NCBI GenBank assembly: GCA_902603625.1
Contig: CACKVM010000002.1
Coordinates: forward strand, 21,313 to 85,312
Reading direction: 5' to 3'
Length of the DNA: 64,000 bases
Source of the DNA: an uncultured Pelagibacteraceae bacterium
GTDB taxonomy: Bacteria > Pseudomonadota > Alphaproteobacteria > Pelagibacterales > Pelagibacteraceae
Shown: piece after piece, positions 18,287 through 26,285 of the stretch
Layout of the letters: each line of letters starts with the position of its first letter
Position numbering within the stretch: the first letter of the stretch is position 1
Translations under genes and position numbers: made by a program
Notes under the pieces: model-generated
What the model was told of the DNA's origin: nothing
The model's database searches: none
What the model saw: only the letters and a program-made list of their open reading frames with translations

Positions 18287-18959
18287 TATATCTTTGATTA
18301 TATTTTTAATATTATTTCAGCTTACATCATTTGCTGGAGAAAAAAATTATCATAAGGAGCTTATTACTGATTGGTCAAGAATATTTCCTGATAAAAATAG
18401 AAATGCAGCAGGACCCAAGTTTTTCAAATATATTATAGGTAAAAAAATCACGTATAAAGATTTTATTGAATTTAATAAATTATACTGCGCAGTTTCTGGA
18501 TCTTTGATTGATCCAAATAGCGACTCAGAATTTTTATTTATTGAAGAAACTAAAACTCAAAAAAAAATTTGTGGAAATTATTATAGATGCTGCGTTCCAT
18601 GTTCATGTGATCTTATGAAGTATTCTGAAACTCAAAAAATGAAGTATGAATTTAAAGATGGCTTTAAAGAATTTTATGTTTTAACAATAAAAAATCCTTG
18701 CAGTAAACAGGATTTTCCAAACAGGGTAAATAAAGATTATTTTTGCGATGGAAAAAAAATTAATAAATCAGAGGTGTATAGTCTTGATGATCGTATAGTT
18801 ATAGGTTTGTTGCATAATGGAAAAAGTTGTGAAAAGGATGAGATAGATTTTGTTAAAAGCCACCAAGTTACTGGTAGTTATTGTGAGCTAAGAAACAATA
18901 CACCTTTAGAAAATTTAGATGCTGGTATGGGAGATATATTCATTAAACTGGCGAGATAA
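18270..18959 (+). CDS. Cys-rich secreted protein of unknown function
   Basis: The 229-residue protein has a signal peptide (IFNISLIIFLILFQLTSFAG) and about ten cysteines in the mature part, five of them clustered in KKICGNYYRCCVPCSCDLMK, with others in NPCSK, YFCDG, KSCEK and YCELR. The CCVPCSC cluster could bind a metal or form a disulfide knot. I recall similar proteins in marine bacteria but no name. Its start overlaps the CRTAC1-like gene by 17 bp, so the two are probably co-expressed and exported together. No catalytic motif is visible. Confidence 0.8.
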   Translation: MKKIFNISLIIFLILFQLTSFAGEKNYHKELITDWSRIFPDKNRNAAGPKFFKYIIGKKITYKDFIEFNKLYCAVSGSLIDPNSDSEFLFIEETKTQKKICGNYYRCCVPCSCDLMKYSETQKMKYEFKDGFKEFYVLTIKNPCSKQDFPNRVNKDYFCDGKKINKSEVYSLDDRIVIGLLHNGKSCEKDEIDFVKSHQVTGSYCELRNNTPLENLDAGMGDIFIKLAR

Positions 18960-19033
18960 TTTAAAAAAATTTTTATTTTTTTTACTCAGTAAATTATTGT
19001 TTATAAAATTTAACTCGGTTAAAATATTAACTA

Positions 19034-19753
19034 TTGAACATACTTATTTTACAACATATTAAAATTGAAGATCCAGGTTACATAAAGGATCTAATGTTGG
19101 ATGATGGTTTAAATCTTACAACAGTCGAACTTGATGAAGGTGAGAAAATCCCAACTGATTTAACAAGGTATGATGGAATGTTTTGCATGGGTGGGCCGAT
19201 GGATACTTATATGGAAAAAGAGTATCCCTGGTTGGTTGAAGAAAAAAAAAGAATCAAAGAATTTGTAGTTGATCTAAAAAAACCTTATTTGGGTTTCTGC
19301 TTAGGCTGTCAGTTATTAGGTGAGGTAGTTGGTGGCAAAGTCGTAAAATCAAACCCAGCAGAGATTGGTATAATGGATATAAATTTTACTAATAATAAAA
19401 AAGAAGATAATTTATTTTCAAAATTCCCAAATAATATCAAAAGTTTACAATGGCATTCTTATGAGGTTCAAGGAATTGATAATAATCCTGACATTACTTT
19501 ATTAGCATCATCACCAGTAACTAAATTTCAAATTTTTAAATATCAAGATCACGCTTATGGGATTCAATTTCACATCGAAATTAAAGATTCAACAGTTAAT
19601 GAGTGGGGTTGTGTGCCAGAATACAAAAAAGCTCTTGAAGATCAACTTGGAGATGGTGCTTTAGAGAAATTTGATCAATCTGCTAAAGATAATATGAAAG
19701 ATATGAATAATTATTCAAAAATTTTATATAACAATTTCAAAAAACTCTTATGA
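19034..19753 (+). CDS. Class I glutamine amidotransferase domain protein
   Basis: The 239-residue stand-alone GATase1 protein has the nucleophile elbow LGFCLGCQLLGEVVGG, with Cys as the thiol nucleophile, and the downstream His-x-Glu of the triad in YGIQFHIEIKDS. The N-terminus is MNILILQHIKIEDPGYIKDL and DGMFCMGGPMDTY precedes the active site, as in GMP-synthase-like amidotransferases. Translation appears to begin at a TTG (19034), since no ATG precedes the conserved start. The physiological acceptor is unknown; it may act on a gamma-glutamyl compound. Its last codon overlaps the small ArfA-like gene. Confidence 0.88.
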   Translation: MNILILQHIKIEDPGYIKDLMLDDGLNLTTVELDEGEKIPTDLTRYDGMFCMGGPMDTYMEKEYPWLVEEKKRIKEFVVDLKKPYLGFCLGCQLLGEVVGGKVVKSNPAEIGIMDINFTNNKKEDNLFSKFPNNIKSLQWHSYEVQGIDNNPDITLLASSPVTKFQIFKYQDHAYGIQFHIEIKDSTVNEWGCVPEYKKALEDQLGDGALEKFDQSAKDNMKDMNNYSKILYNNFKKLL

Positions 19754-19899
19754 GTAAAAAAAGAAAAAAATTGAAAAAGAAAAATCCAATAGCGAAATTA
19801 TTAAGTTCACCAATGTTAAGAAATAAAATAGTAAAAAATAAAAAAAAAATCTATAATAGAAAAAATTCAAGTTGGAAAGTGAGTAAAGAATATGAATAA
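19750..19899 (+). CDS. ArfA-like ribosome-rescue protein, 49 aa (not in ORF track)
   Basis: ATG at 19750 overlaps the amidotransferase TGA (ATGA) and opens a 49-codon frame ending at 19899. The product is very basic and short: NPIAKLLSSPMLRNKIVKNK followed by KKIYNRKNSSWKVS. This resembles E. coli ArfA ([31 protein letters not shown]), in which the N-terminal part binds the stalled ribosome and recruits RF2 and the basic tail enters the mRNA channel. The start codon of the next gene lies 8 bp inside its end. The identification rests on this pattern and size; no mRNA hairpin of the kind that regulates E. coli arfA is evident inside the frame. Confidence 0.6.
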   Translation: MSKKRKKLKKKNPIAKLLSSPMLRNKIVKNKKKIYNRKNSSWKVSKEYE

Positions 19900-20113
19900 T
19901 AAAATTTTTGAATGGGCAGGGGTGATTACCGCAATATTATACTCATTATTTGTAGCTATGAATATCGGAATCGAATTTTTTGGTTTTTGTTTGTTACTTA
20001 TATCTGCAATCTTAATTGGAATCTGGGCTTACAGGGGTGGTCATAGAGGAATATTGTTTTTACAATTCTTTTATGCAACAGCTGGAATTATAGGAATGTT
20101 TAGGTGGTTTTAA
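19892..20113 (+). CDS. Small membrane protein, 73 aa
   Basis: Three hydrophobic stretches (about residues 7-27, 29-46 and 53-70) are joined by short polar turns such as WAYRGGHRGI, and the protein ends GMFRWF. It resembles PnuC-like or SdpI-like fragments only in general membrane character, so I do not assign a family. Start ATG at 19892 lies within the end of the ArfA-like gene (8 bp overlap), and the stop overlaps the convergent photolyase-like gene by 4 bp. The tight packing and clear hydrophobic profile support a real gene. Confidence 0.7.
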   Translation: MNNKIFEWAGVITAILYSLFVAMNIGIEFFGFCLLLISAILIGIWAYRGGHRGILFLQFFYATAGIIGMFRWF

Positions 20114-21249
20114 TTAAAAGTTGTAACTATTTTAGGAATATAATTCTTAAAATTAAAAAAACCTTTATTACAATATTGCCAAGAAAATTGATCAAGTTTT
20201 CTATATAAAAAATCTAATTTTAAATTATTTAAATTTAAATAATCCAAGTTTTCACCAACAGTTGGATATAAAGCAATAATTCCTTCATTTATGTTTTTAA
20301 TTTCACTTATATCTATTAATTCATAATCAATAGAATTATTTTTTAATCTCTGAATTTGGTCTTGAATTAAACGTGATTTAAATTTAATAACTTTCTCACT
20401 TAGTTTGATAGATCTATTTTCATTTTTATTGGAAATTATATAAATTTTTTTAAATTTATTATTTTGAAAATCAGAAGTTTCAAATGATAGATTATTTTCG
20501 AAAATTAAAAGGTTTCTATCATTTATATTTTGATTACTAAAATCTTGTTTAACAATTGGATAAGTTTTTTCCGAAATTTTAGGGGGAGCGTTCTCGTTTA
20601 ATTTGATTTTATTATATCTATTATTAGTGAATTTTTTAATATTCCACTCATTTGCCAAATAATGTTTTCCTTGTGTTTGGATTCCAGCTACCCATCTCCA
20701 GCCAAGAGTATTTGAAGCAGCGTCGCCATCGTAAAGATGTTGCATAAAAAATTCCGCACCTAATTGCCATGGTAATTCCAAAGTGAATATCCAAATACTA
20801 GCGAACCACATTCTAGTATGATTATGTAAATAGTTATTTTCTTTAAGTTCTACTACCCATTGATCAAAGCATTCAATATTAGTTTTTCCATCAATCGCAT
20901 TTTTATAATTTTGTTTATCTTTAAACTCTTTTCGAATTTTGTTTAGCTCAACTAAGTAATCTGTCCAAACATTAGGTCGTAATTCTAACCAACCTTTCCA
21001 ATACGTTCGCCATAAAACTTCTTGAATAAATTTTTCATTTTTTGAAAAAGAATATTTATTTAATGATTTTATTATCACCTCTTTCTCATTAATTACTCCA
21101 TGGGAGATATATGGAGATAAACAAGAAGTGTTTGATCTATTATTAGGCCCATAATCAAAATTTCTTAGTTTTGAATATTCTGAGAGATTCTTTTCAACAA
21201 AATTATCCAATTTCTCAATAGCTTTTGCCCTTGACGCATCAAAATTCAT
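20110..21249 (-). CDS. Photolyase-type FAD-binding protein with reversed domain order
   Basis: Residues 1-220 match the FAD-binding half of photolyases and cryptochromes: SNTSCLSPYISHGVINEKEV, FIQEVLWRTYWKGWLELRP, NNYLHNHTRMWFASIWIFT and LYDGDAASNTLGWRWVAG are the motifs that line the flavin. In ordinary photolyases this half follows an alpha/beta antenna domain. Here it comes first, and the C-terminal about 140 residues (RNLLIFENNLSFETSDF ... KKIYIISN ... RLIQDQIQRLKNNSIDYELID) look like a reduced alpha/beta domain. It may be a DNA repair flavoprotein or light sensor. It starts next to argG and is convergent with the small membrane gene. Confidence 0.82.
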   Translation of the reverse strand: MNFDASRAKAIEKLDNFVEKNLSEYSKLRNFDYGPNNRSNTSCLSPYISHGVINEKEVIIKSLNKYSFSKNEKFIQEVLWRTYWKGWLELRPNVWTDYLVELNKIRKEFKDKQNYKNAIDGKTNIECFDQWVVELKENNYLHNHTRMWFASIWIFTLELPWQLGAEFFMQHLYDGDAASNTLGWRWVAGIQTQGKHYLANEWNIKKFTNNRYNKIKLNENAPPKISEKTYPIVKQDFSNQNINDRNLLIFENNLSFETSDFQNNKFKKIYIISNKNENRSIKLSEKVIKFKSRLIQDQIQRLKNNSIDYELIDISEIKNINEGIIALYPTVGENLDYLNLNNLKLDFLYRKLDQFSWQYCNKGFFNFKNYIPKIVTTFN

Positions 21250-21254
21250 AATAC

Positions 21255-22442
21255 CTAGTATCTTAATTTTTTTTTGTGATAATTGATAAATCTTTCTATG
21301 TTTGACTTATTAAAAGTTTTATTTTCCTCAAAAGAAACTTTTTTTAAAGAGTAAGCAGAACTATTTGTTTGTCTAGACTCAATTATGACATTGCCTTTAT
21401 AAAGTTTGAGTTTGATTGATCCATTAACTTTACCTCTTTTAAGATCTACAATTTTTTGAAGTTTTAATCTTTCTTTTGAATACCAATAACCATTATAAAT
21501 AAGTTTAGCGTATCTTGGCATAATCAAATCTTTTTTATGCATAGTTTCTTTATCTAATGTTACAGATTCTACAGCTCTGTGAGCAATGACCAATAAAGTT
21601 CCACCTGGTGTTTCATATACTCCTCTTGATTTTATTCCAATAAATCTATTTTCAACCAAGTCTACTCTTCCAATCCCATTTTTTCCTGCTAAGTAATTTA
21701 GTTTTGCTAATAATTTTGATGGAGTTAATTTTTTTCCATTAAGACCAATTGGATTACTATTCTTAAAATTAATTGTTACGAATGTAGGTTTATTAGGTGC
21801 TTTTTCAGGAGAAACTGTTCTTTGAAAAATAAATTCTGGTGCAGATTTTCTTGGATTTTCTAAAACTTTTCCTTCAGTTGAAGTATGAAACAAATTATCA
21901 TCTATTGAAAAAGGAGGTGCTCCTTTTTTATCTTTAGGAATAGACATTCCTCTTTTCTTTGCATAACTTATAAGATCAGTTCTTGATTTTAATTTCCAAA
22001 TTCTCCAAGGAGCGATGATTTTAATGTCAGGTCCAAAATAATGATAACCTAATTCAAATCTAATTTGATCATTCCCTTTTCCTGTTGAACCATGTGAAAC
22101 AGCATAAGCTTTTAATTTTTTAGCTACTCTGATTTGATCTTTTGCAATTAGTGGTCTAGCGATCGAAGTTCCAAGTAAATAAACACCCTCATAAATAGCG
22201 TGTCCTCTTATCATTGGGAATACATAATCTTTAACGAACACATCTTTTAAGTCCTTGATTATAATTTTTTGAACACCAAGTTTTTTTGCATTTTTGATTA
22301 TTTTTTTTTTATCAAAATTTTGACCAATATCTGCAGTATAACAAATAACTTCTGCATTATAGTTTTCCTGAAGCCATTTTAAAATTATTGAAGTGTCTAA
22401 ACCTCCAGAATAAGCTAAAACAATCTTCTTCTTTAATTCCAT
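21255..22442 (-). CDS. argG: Argininosuccinate synthase
   Basis: ArgG joins citrulline and aspartate with ATP to make argininosuccinate in arginine synthesis. The 395 residues carry the PP-loop LAYSGGLDTSIILKWL at the N-terminus, YCTADIGQN, HGSTGKGNDQIRFELG, and the C-terminal GYWYSKERLKLQKIVD with the tetramer-forming helix. Length is normal. It sits with 5 bp or less to the photolyase-like gene downstream and to the IalB gene upstream, so these minus-strand genes may be one transcription unit. Confidence 0.97.
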   Translation of the reverse strand: MELKKKIVLAYSGGLDTSIILKWLQENYNAEVICYTADIGQNFDKKKIIKNAKKLGVQKIIIKDLKDVFVKDYVFPMIRGHAIYEGVYLLGTSIARPLIAKDQIRVAKKLKAYAVSHGSTGKGNDQIRFELGYHYFGPDIKIIAPWRIWKLKSRTDLISYAKKRGMSIPKDKKGAPPFSIDDNLFHTSTEGKVLENPRKSAPEFIFQRTVSPEKAPNKPTFVTINFKNSNPIGLNGKKLTPSKLLAKLNYLAGKNGIGRVDLVENRFIGIKSRGVYETPGGTLLVIAHRAVESVTLDKETMHKKDLIMPRYAKLIYNGYWYSKERLKLQKIVDLKRGKVNGSIKLKLYKGNVIIESRQTNSSAYSLKKVSFEENKTFNKSNIERFINYHKKKLRY

Positions 22443-22445
22443 TAA

Positions 22446-22958
22446 TTAACTACATGCAGTTTTTGCAGTTTTGTATGCTTTAGTAAAACCTAAAAGCGAG
22501 TAGTGATCAATTGTTTGAGAACCTTTTTGATTGTATCCTGTAATCATAATACGTGAACCTTTTTTCATTATTTTTATCATTTTTCTCTCTATTTTATTAT
22601 CTGCTATCCATGCAAAACCTTGTTGCATAATATCAAACTTAATTTTATTTTTTCCAGATTGAGCTATTACAGAATTATTTTTATTAAATTCATATCCAGG
22701 ACTAGCACTTATTTCATCAGAAATTTTCTCATTTGGTCTAAAGGTTACAAACAATTTTGCTTCTCTTTTATTTGACTTAGGTGATTGCAAAACAGGAGAT
22801 GATTGGGCAAAACAAATTTTACCATTTGCTTCAATGTAAACCATTGTTTGCCAATCTTTAAATTTTCCAATTTCTTTCAGATCTTCTCCCTTTGACGGGG
22901 TAAATGAGAACAATGTAAAAACAAAATAAATTAATATACTTTTTTTAATTATGGACAT
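22446..22958 (-). CDS. Invasion-associated locus B (IalB) family secreted protein
   Basis: The 170-residue protein has an N-terminal signal peptide (KKSILIYFVFTLFSFTPSKG) and then the IalB pattern: FKDWQTMVYIEANGKICFAQSSP, a central REAKLFVTFRPNEKI, and the closing MITGYNQKGSQTIDHYSLLGFTKAYKTA with a terminal Cys. IalB-type proteins are periplasmic or surface proteins of alphaproteobacteria whose biochemical role is not settled; here there is no pathogenic context. Its start overlaps the aldo/keto reductase stop by 10 bp. Confidence 0.88.
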   Translation of the reverse strand: MSIIKKSILIYFVFTLFSFTPSKGEDLKEIGKFKDWQTMVYIEANGKICFAQSSPVLQSPKSNKREAKLFVTFRPNEKISDEISASPGYEFNKNNSVIAQSGKNKIKFDIMQQGFAWIADNKIERKMIKIMKKGSRIMITGYNQKGSQTIDHYSLLGFTKAYKTAKTACS

Positions 22959-23986
22959 GGGTTGGGATAAATTTTTTGTACTTCGTTAATTTCATCAATA
23001 ATTTCATCAGATAATTTTATATTTACACTTTCTATATCTGTTTTCAACTGATCCATTGTCGTAGCTCCAATTATTATACTTGTAACAAATGGCTGTACTT
23101 CACAGAATTTTAAACTCATTTGTGCAAAGTTTAATCCATGCTTATTTGCTATCTCATTATATCTTTCAATTGCTAATTGACCATTTTCGGTTTTATATCT
23201 GTTAAATTGATCACCAAATAATTTCATTCTTGATTTTTTTGGTAATTTTCCATTTCTGTACTTACCTGACAAATAACCAAAAGCTAAAGGAGAATATGCC
23301 AAAAGTCCACTTTCTTCTCTAATAGAGATTTCAGCGAGTCCAACCTCATAAGTTCTATTTAATAAACTATAAGGATTTTGAACTGACATTACCCGAGGAA
23401 GATTTTTTAATTTTGAGATTTCTAAAAATTTTGATAGACCCCACGCTGTCTCATTTGAGAGTCCTATATATCTAATTTTACCATTTTTAATTATTTTATT
23501 AAGGGAATTAAGAATATCTTCAAATTTGTTCCAATTATCATCATCTTTGTGTCGATATCCAAGTTTTCCAAAAAAATTACTTTTTCTTTCTGGCCAGTGC
23601 AATTGATAAAGATCAATATAGTCTGTTTTCAATCTTTTTAAGCTTTCATTGACAGCATCATTTAAATTTTTTTCGTCATATTGATTACCTCCACCTCGTA
23701 TCCAATCTAAACCAGGTCCAGCAATTTTTGTTGCTAGAATCACTTCATTTCTTTTTTTTGTTTTTTGAAACCAATTTCCTATTACTTCCTCTGTTTTACC
23801 ATAAGTATTTTCTTTTGGCGGAATTGCATATAGCTCTGCAGTATCCCAAAAATTCACTCCTTGATTTAAAGCATAATCCATTTGTTCGAAACCTTCTGCT
23901 TCAGTATTTTGTTCGCCCCAAGTCATTGTACCGAGACAAATTGTACTTACCTCAAGTGAGGTATTTCCTAATTTTTTGTAATTCAT
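22949..23986 (-). CDS. Aldo/keto reductase, Tas-like
   Basis: The 345-residue protein starts MNYKKLGNTSLEVSTICLGTMTWG and shows the catalytic tetrad positions of the family in FWDTAELYAIPP (Asp, Tyr), EVILATKIAG (Lys) and YIDLYQLHWPER (His), with the C-terminal NADPH-binding SIIIGATTMDQLKTDIES. It resembles the Tas branch of NADP-dependent aldo/keto reductases. The physiological substrate is unknown. Its start faces the Bax-inhibitor gene across 78 bp, which should hold two divergent promoters. Confidence 0.93.
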   Translation of the reverse strand: MNYKKLGNTSLEVSTICLGTMTWGEQNTEAEGFEQMDYALNQGVNFWDTAELYAIPPKENTYGKTEEVIGNWFQKTKKRNEVILATKIAGPGLDWIRGGGNQYDEKNLNDAVNESLKRLKTDYIDLYQLHWPERKSNFFGKLGYRHKDDDNWNKFEDILNSLNKIIKNGKIRYIGLSNETAWGLSKFLEISKLKNLPRVMSVQNPYSLLNRTYEVGLAEISIREESGLLAYSPLAFGYLSGKYRNGKLPKKSRMKLFGDQFNRYKTENGQLAIERYNEIANKHGLNFAQMSLKFCEVQPFVTSIIIGATTMDQLKTDIESVNIKLSDEIIDEINEVQKIYPNPCP

Positions 23987-24064
23987 TTAGGTTTTTGAGT
24001 TATTTTTTATTAATCTTTTAAGGTATCTTGAATAATTAGTAAAAGACTATATATCTATTTCATA

Positions 24065-24829
24065 ATGGAATTTAATAAAAAAGGAATATTAGCTAGAGCA
24101 AAAGAAACTGCGCAAAAAACAGCTGCAGTGACAGATGAGGGCTTAAGAGCCTACATGTTAAAAGTATATAACTACATGGCAACTGGAATACTATTGACTG
24201 GTATAATAGCTCTCATAACTTTTAAGATGTCAGTCGTTACAAATGATTTAGGATCTATTGTAGGTTTAACCCAAGTTGGTAATGCAATTTACATGTCTGG
24301 ATTAAAATGGCTAGTAATGTTAGCTCCCTTAGGAATAGTATTTTACATGAGTTTCGGAATAAACAAGATGGGTGCATCTAAAGCACAAATGACATTTTGG
24401 GTTTTTGCCGCTTTAATGGGCTTATCATTATCATCAATTTTATTAGTCTACACTGGTATGAGTGTAACAAGGGTATTTTTCATATGTTCAGCTACTTTTG
24501 GTGCAATGAGTATCTATGGTTATACAACTAAAAGAGATTTAACTAAGTTGGGATCTTTTTTAATGATGGGACTGATCGGTATTATTATTGCTTCTATTGT
24601 TAATATATTTATGAAATCCTCAATGATGTATTTTGTAATTTCTATATTAGGTGTTTTAATTTTTGTTGGTCTTACAGCGTATGATACTCAAAAAATAAAA
24701 AATATGTACACAGCAACTGATACTGGAGAATTAATAGGTAAAAAAGCTGTTATGGGAGCACTAACTCTTTACCTAGATTTTATTAATTTATTTATTATGC
24801 TTTTAAGACTTTTTGGTCAAAGAAGATAA
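24065..24829 (+). CDS. Bax inhibitor-1 / YccA family membrane protein
   Basis: The 254-residue protein has seven hydrophobic segments and the BI-1/TMBIM signatures LRAYMLKVYNYMATGILLTG near the N-terminus, SSILLVYTG in the middle, and LTAYDTQKIKNMY plus LYLDFINLFIMLLRLFGQRR at the C-terminus, including the conserved acidic residues of the pH-sensing pair. Bacterial homologues are calcium-leak channel-like proteins or interact with the FtsH protease. It is a single-gene unit, convergent with DUF2794 and separated from it by 7 bp. Confidence 0.94.
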   Translation: MEFNKKGILARAKETAQKTAAVTDEGLRAYMLKVYNYMATGILLTGIIALITFKMSVVTNDLGSIVGLTQVGNAIYMSGLKWLVMLAPLGIVFYMSFGINKMGASKAQMTFWVFAALMGLSLSSILLVYTGMSVTRVFFICSATFGAMSIYGYTTKRDLTKLGSFLMMGLIGIIIASIVNIFMKSSMMYFVISILGVLIFVGLTAYDTQKIKNMYTATDTGELIGKKAVMGALTLYLDFINLFIMLLRLFGQRR

Positions 24830-24836
24830 TTTCTTT

Positions 24837-25175
24837 CTACAATTTTTTCCAATTAATACTTTTCAGAAGCAATTTAAGATCGAAAGAATTTTTTAATACT
24901 TTTCCATTAGTGTCAGTAATTAAATACTTTAGATTTTTATTTTTTGGTTTAAAATTTTTACATATTTTATAAAGTGCATTCTCAGCTGCATTTTTGAATA
25001 CACTAAAACCTACCTGTTTACTTGAAATACTTAAACCATAATCTTTCCAAGACCCTTCGGAGACCATTTTTGCATAAAGATTTAAAATTATTTTTAATTC
25101 CTCTTTTTCAAAAAAATTTCTTTCCTCTGTTTTTTTATTAATATTATCTATTACTAATCTTAAGTTGTTATTCAT
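24837..25175 (-). CDS. DUF2794 protein
   Basis: The 112-residue protein contains FFEKEELKIILNLYAKMVSEGSWKDYGLSISSKQVGFSVFKNAAENALYKI, which fits the alphaproteobacterial family DUF2794 (a conserved block with WRDYAID-like and FSVFRRA-like elements). No catalytic residues or membrane segments are evident. It overlaps the upstream yciB gene by 8 bp (25168-25175), so the two are translationally linked, a pairing common enough in alphaproteobacteria to suggest a link with the cell envelope. Function unknown. Confidence 0.85.
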   Translation of the reverse strand: MNNNLRLVIDNINKKTEERNFFEKEELKIILNLYAKMVSEGSWKDYGLSISSKQVGFSVFKNAAENALYKICKNFKPKNKNLKYLITDTNGKVLKNSFDLKLLLKSINWKKL

Positions 25176-25719
25176 CTATTTTATATTTGTTTATTAATCC
25201 TATTTGAAAAGCAGTAAAGATAAATGTAATCGGCAATAAACCCCAAACTTTAAAGTTAACCCAGAATTCTTCTGATTGTGTACGCCAAACCAATTCATTT
25301 AATATTGCCAATCCAAAGAAAAAATATATCCATCTTTTGTTAAGAATTTCCCACCCTTCATTTGTTAATAGGACAGATTTTCCCATTATTTTTTTTAAAA
25401 TTGGTTCTTCACTAAAATATTTTCCAAATATTAGAGTTACACCAAATAAAATATTTATAATTGTGGGTTTAATAAAAATAAAAACAGGATTATCAAAATA
25501 TAACGTTAATCCTCCAAATAAAGTTATTAGTATTCCACTAATTAATGGGATTTTAGGAATTTTCTTTTCTAAAAACCAGACTACAACCAATGCTATTATT
25601 GTCGCAACTATAAAAGGTGGAATAGCTACTTTTAAATTTTTTTCACTCTCATAATAAAAGTAAAAAAAAATAATTAATGGTCCAAAATCGGTAAGAAACT
25701 TTAAAAAAGATTTGTTCAC
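25168..25719 (-). CDS. yciB: Inner membrane-spanning protein YciB / septation protein A (IspZ)
   Basis: The 183-residue protein has five to six hydrophobic segments. It begins FLKFLTDFGPLIIFFYFYYES, the family signature, and has KPTIINILFGVTLIFGKYF, LLTNEGWEILNKRWIYFF and LNELVWRTQSEEFWVNFKVWG later. YciB (IspZ/IspA) proteins connect envelope synthesis and division machinery in enterobacteria. Length is typical. It is divergent from hspQ and overlaps the DUF2794 gene downstream. Confidence 0.94.
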   Translation of the reverse strand: MNKSFLKFLTDFGPLIIFFYFYYESEKNLKVAIPPFIVATIIALVVVWFLEKKIPKIPLISGILITLFGGLTLYFDNPVFIFIKPTIINILFGVTLIFGKYFSEEPILKKIMGKSVLLTNEGWEILNKRWIYFFFGLAILNELVWRTQSEEFWVNFKVWGLLPITFIFTAFQIGLINKYKIDE

Positions 25720-25768
25720 TTATTAAATATTAACATAAATAATATTTATTCAGAAATTATAAATTTTT

Positions 25769-25800
25769 CTTATTGATTTTTATATTTAAATACCCATACT
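25769..25800 (+). promoter_or_regulatory. Possible heat-shock-type promoter of hspQ
   Basis: CTTATTG at 25769-25775 and ACCCATACT at 25792-25800, 16 bp apart, resemble the sigma-32 consensus (CTTGAAA, 13-15 bp, CCCCATNT). They sit directly before hspQ. The predicted start site would fall only a few bases before the ATG, so the mRNA would be nearly leaderless; no Shine-Dalgarno sequence is seen. Match is imperfect and low confidence. Confidence 0.3.
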
Positions 25801-25807
25801 AAACCTA

Positions 25808-26128
25808 ATGGCAATACAAAAAGCTAAATTTTCTATTGGAGATATAGTAAAGCATAAACACTTTGAGTTTAGAGGCGTAATTTATGATGTTGACTTTGAA
25901 TTCAATAATTCTGAGGAATGGTATCAATCAATACCTAAAAACGTAAGACCCAGAAAAGACCAACCTTTTTATCATTTGTTAGCTGAAAATGATGAAATTA
26001 CGTATGAGGCATATGTTTCAGAACAAAATCTTTTAACAGATGACTCAGAGGAACCGATTAAACATCCATTAATTGAAGAAATATTTTCAGGAAAAAGAGG
26101 ATCTAGTTATTTTAAGCCATCAAATTAA
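25808..26128 (+). CDS. hspQ: Heat shock protein HspQ
   Basis: The 106-residue protein matches HspQ: AKFSIGDIVKHKHFEFRGVIYDVD at the N-terminus, a WYQSIPKNVRPRKDQPFYHLLAENDEITYEAYVSEQNL core and HPLIEEIFSGKRGSSYF at the C-terminus. HspQ (YccV-like, hemimethylated-DNA-binding-like fold) is a specificity factor for Lon protease in gamma-proteobacteria. Length is typical. A sigma-32-like promoter candidate precedes it, and a 17-bp stem hairpin follows about 64 bp downstream before ccmC. Confidence 0.93.
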   Translation: MAIQKAKFSIGDIVKHKHFEFRGVIYDVDFEFNNSEEWYQSIPKNVRPRKDQPFYHLLAENDEITYEAYVSEQNLLTDDSEEPIKHPLIEEIFSGKRGSSYFKPSN

Positions 26129-26167
26129 GATTCATTTTTTTAACACAATTGCTTCAAAACTTAGACA

Positions 26168-26254
26168 TATGAAATTCGTATGATTACTCAGTATCTGGTC
26201 AAGAGTGTTAAATTTTATCCCATTATTATCTCCCTCTACATTCTTGATCAGATA
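26168..26254. other. Two hairpins in the hspQ-ccmC intergenic region
   Basis: A short hairpin CATATGA-aat-TTCGTATG-like (26168-26184) is followed by a long one: TATCTGGTCAAGAGTGT (26192-26208) pairs with ACATTCTTGATCAGATA (26238-26254) over 17 bp, with two G-U pairs when read as plus-strand RNA, around a 29-nt loop. No U-run follows, so it is not a standard terminator. It could be a transcript-end processing signal for hspQ or a 5' leader element of the ccm operon, or a binding site for a dimeric regulator. Confidence 0.6.
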
Positions 26255-26285
26255 AATTTTTCGTAATACAACCCTTCTATAAATT

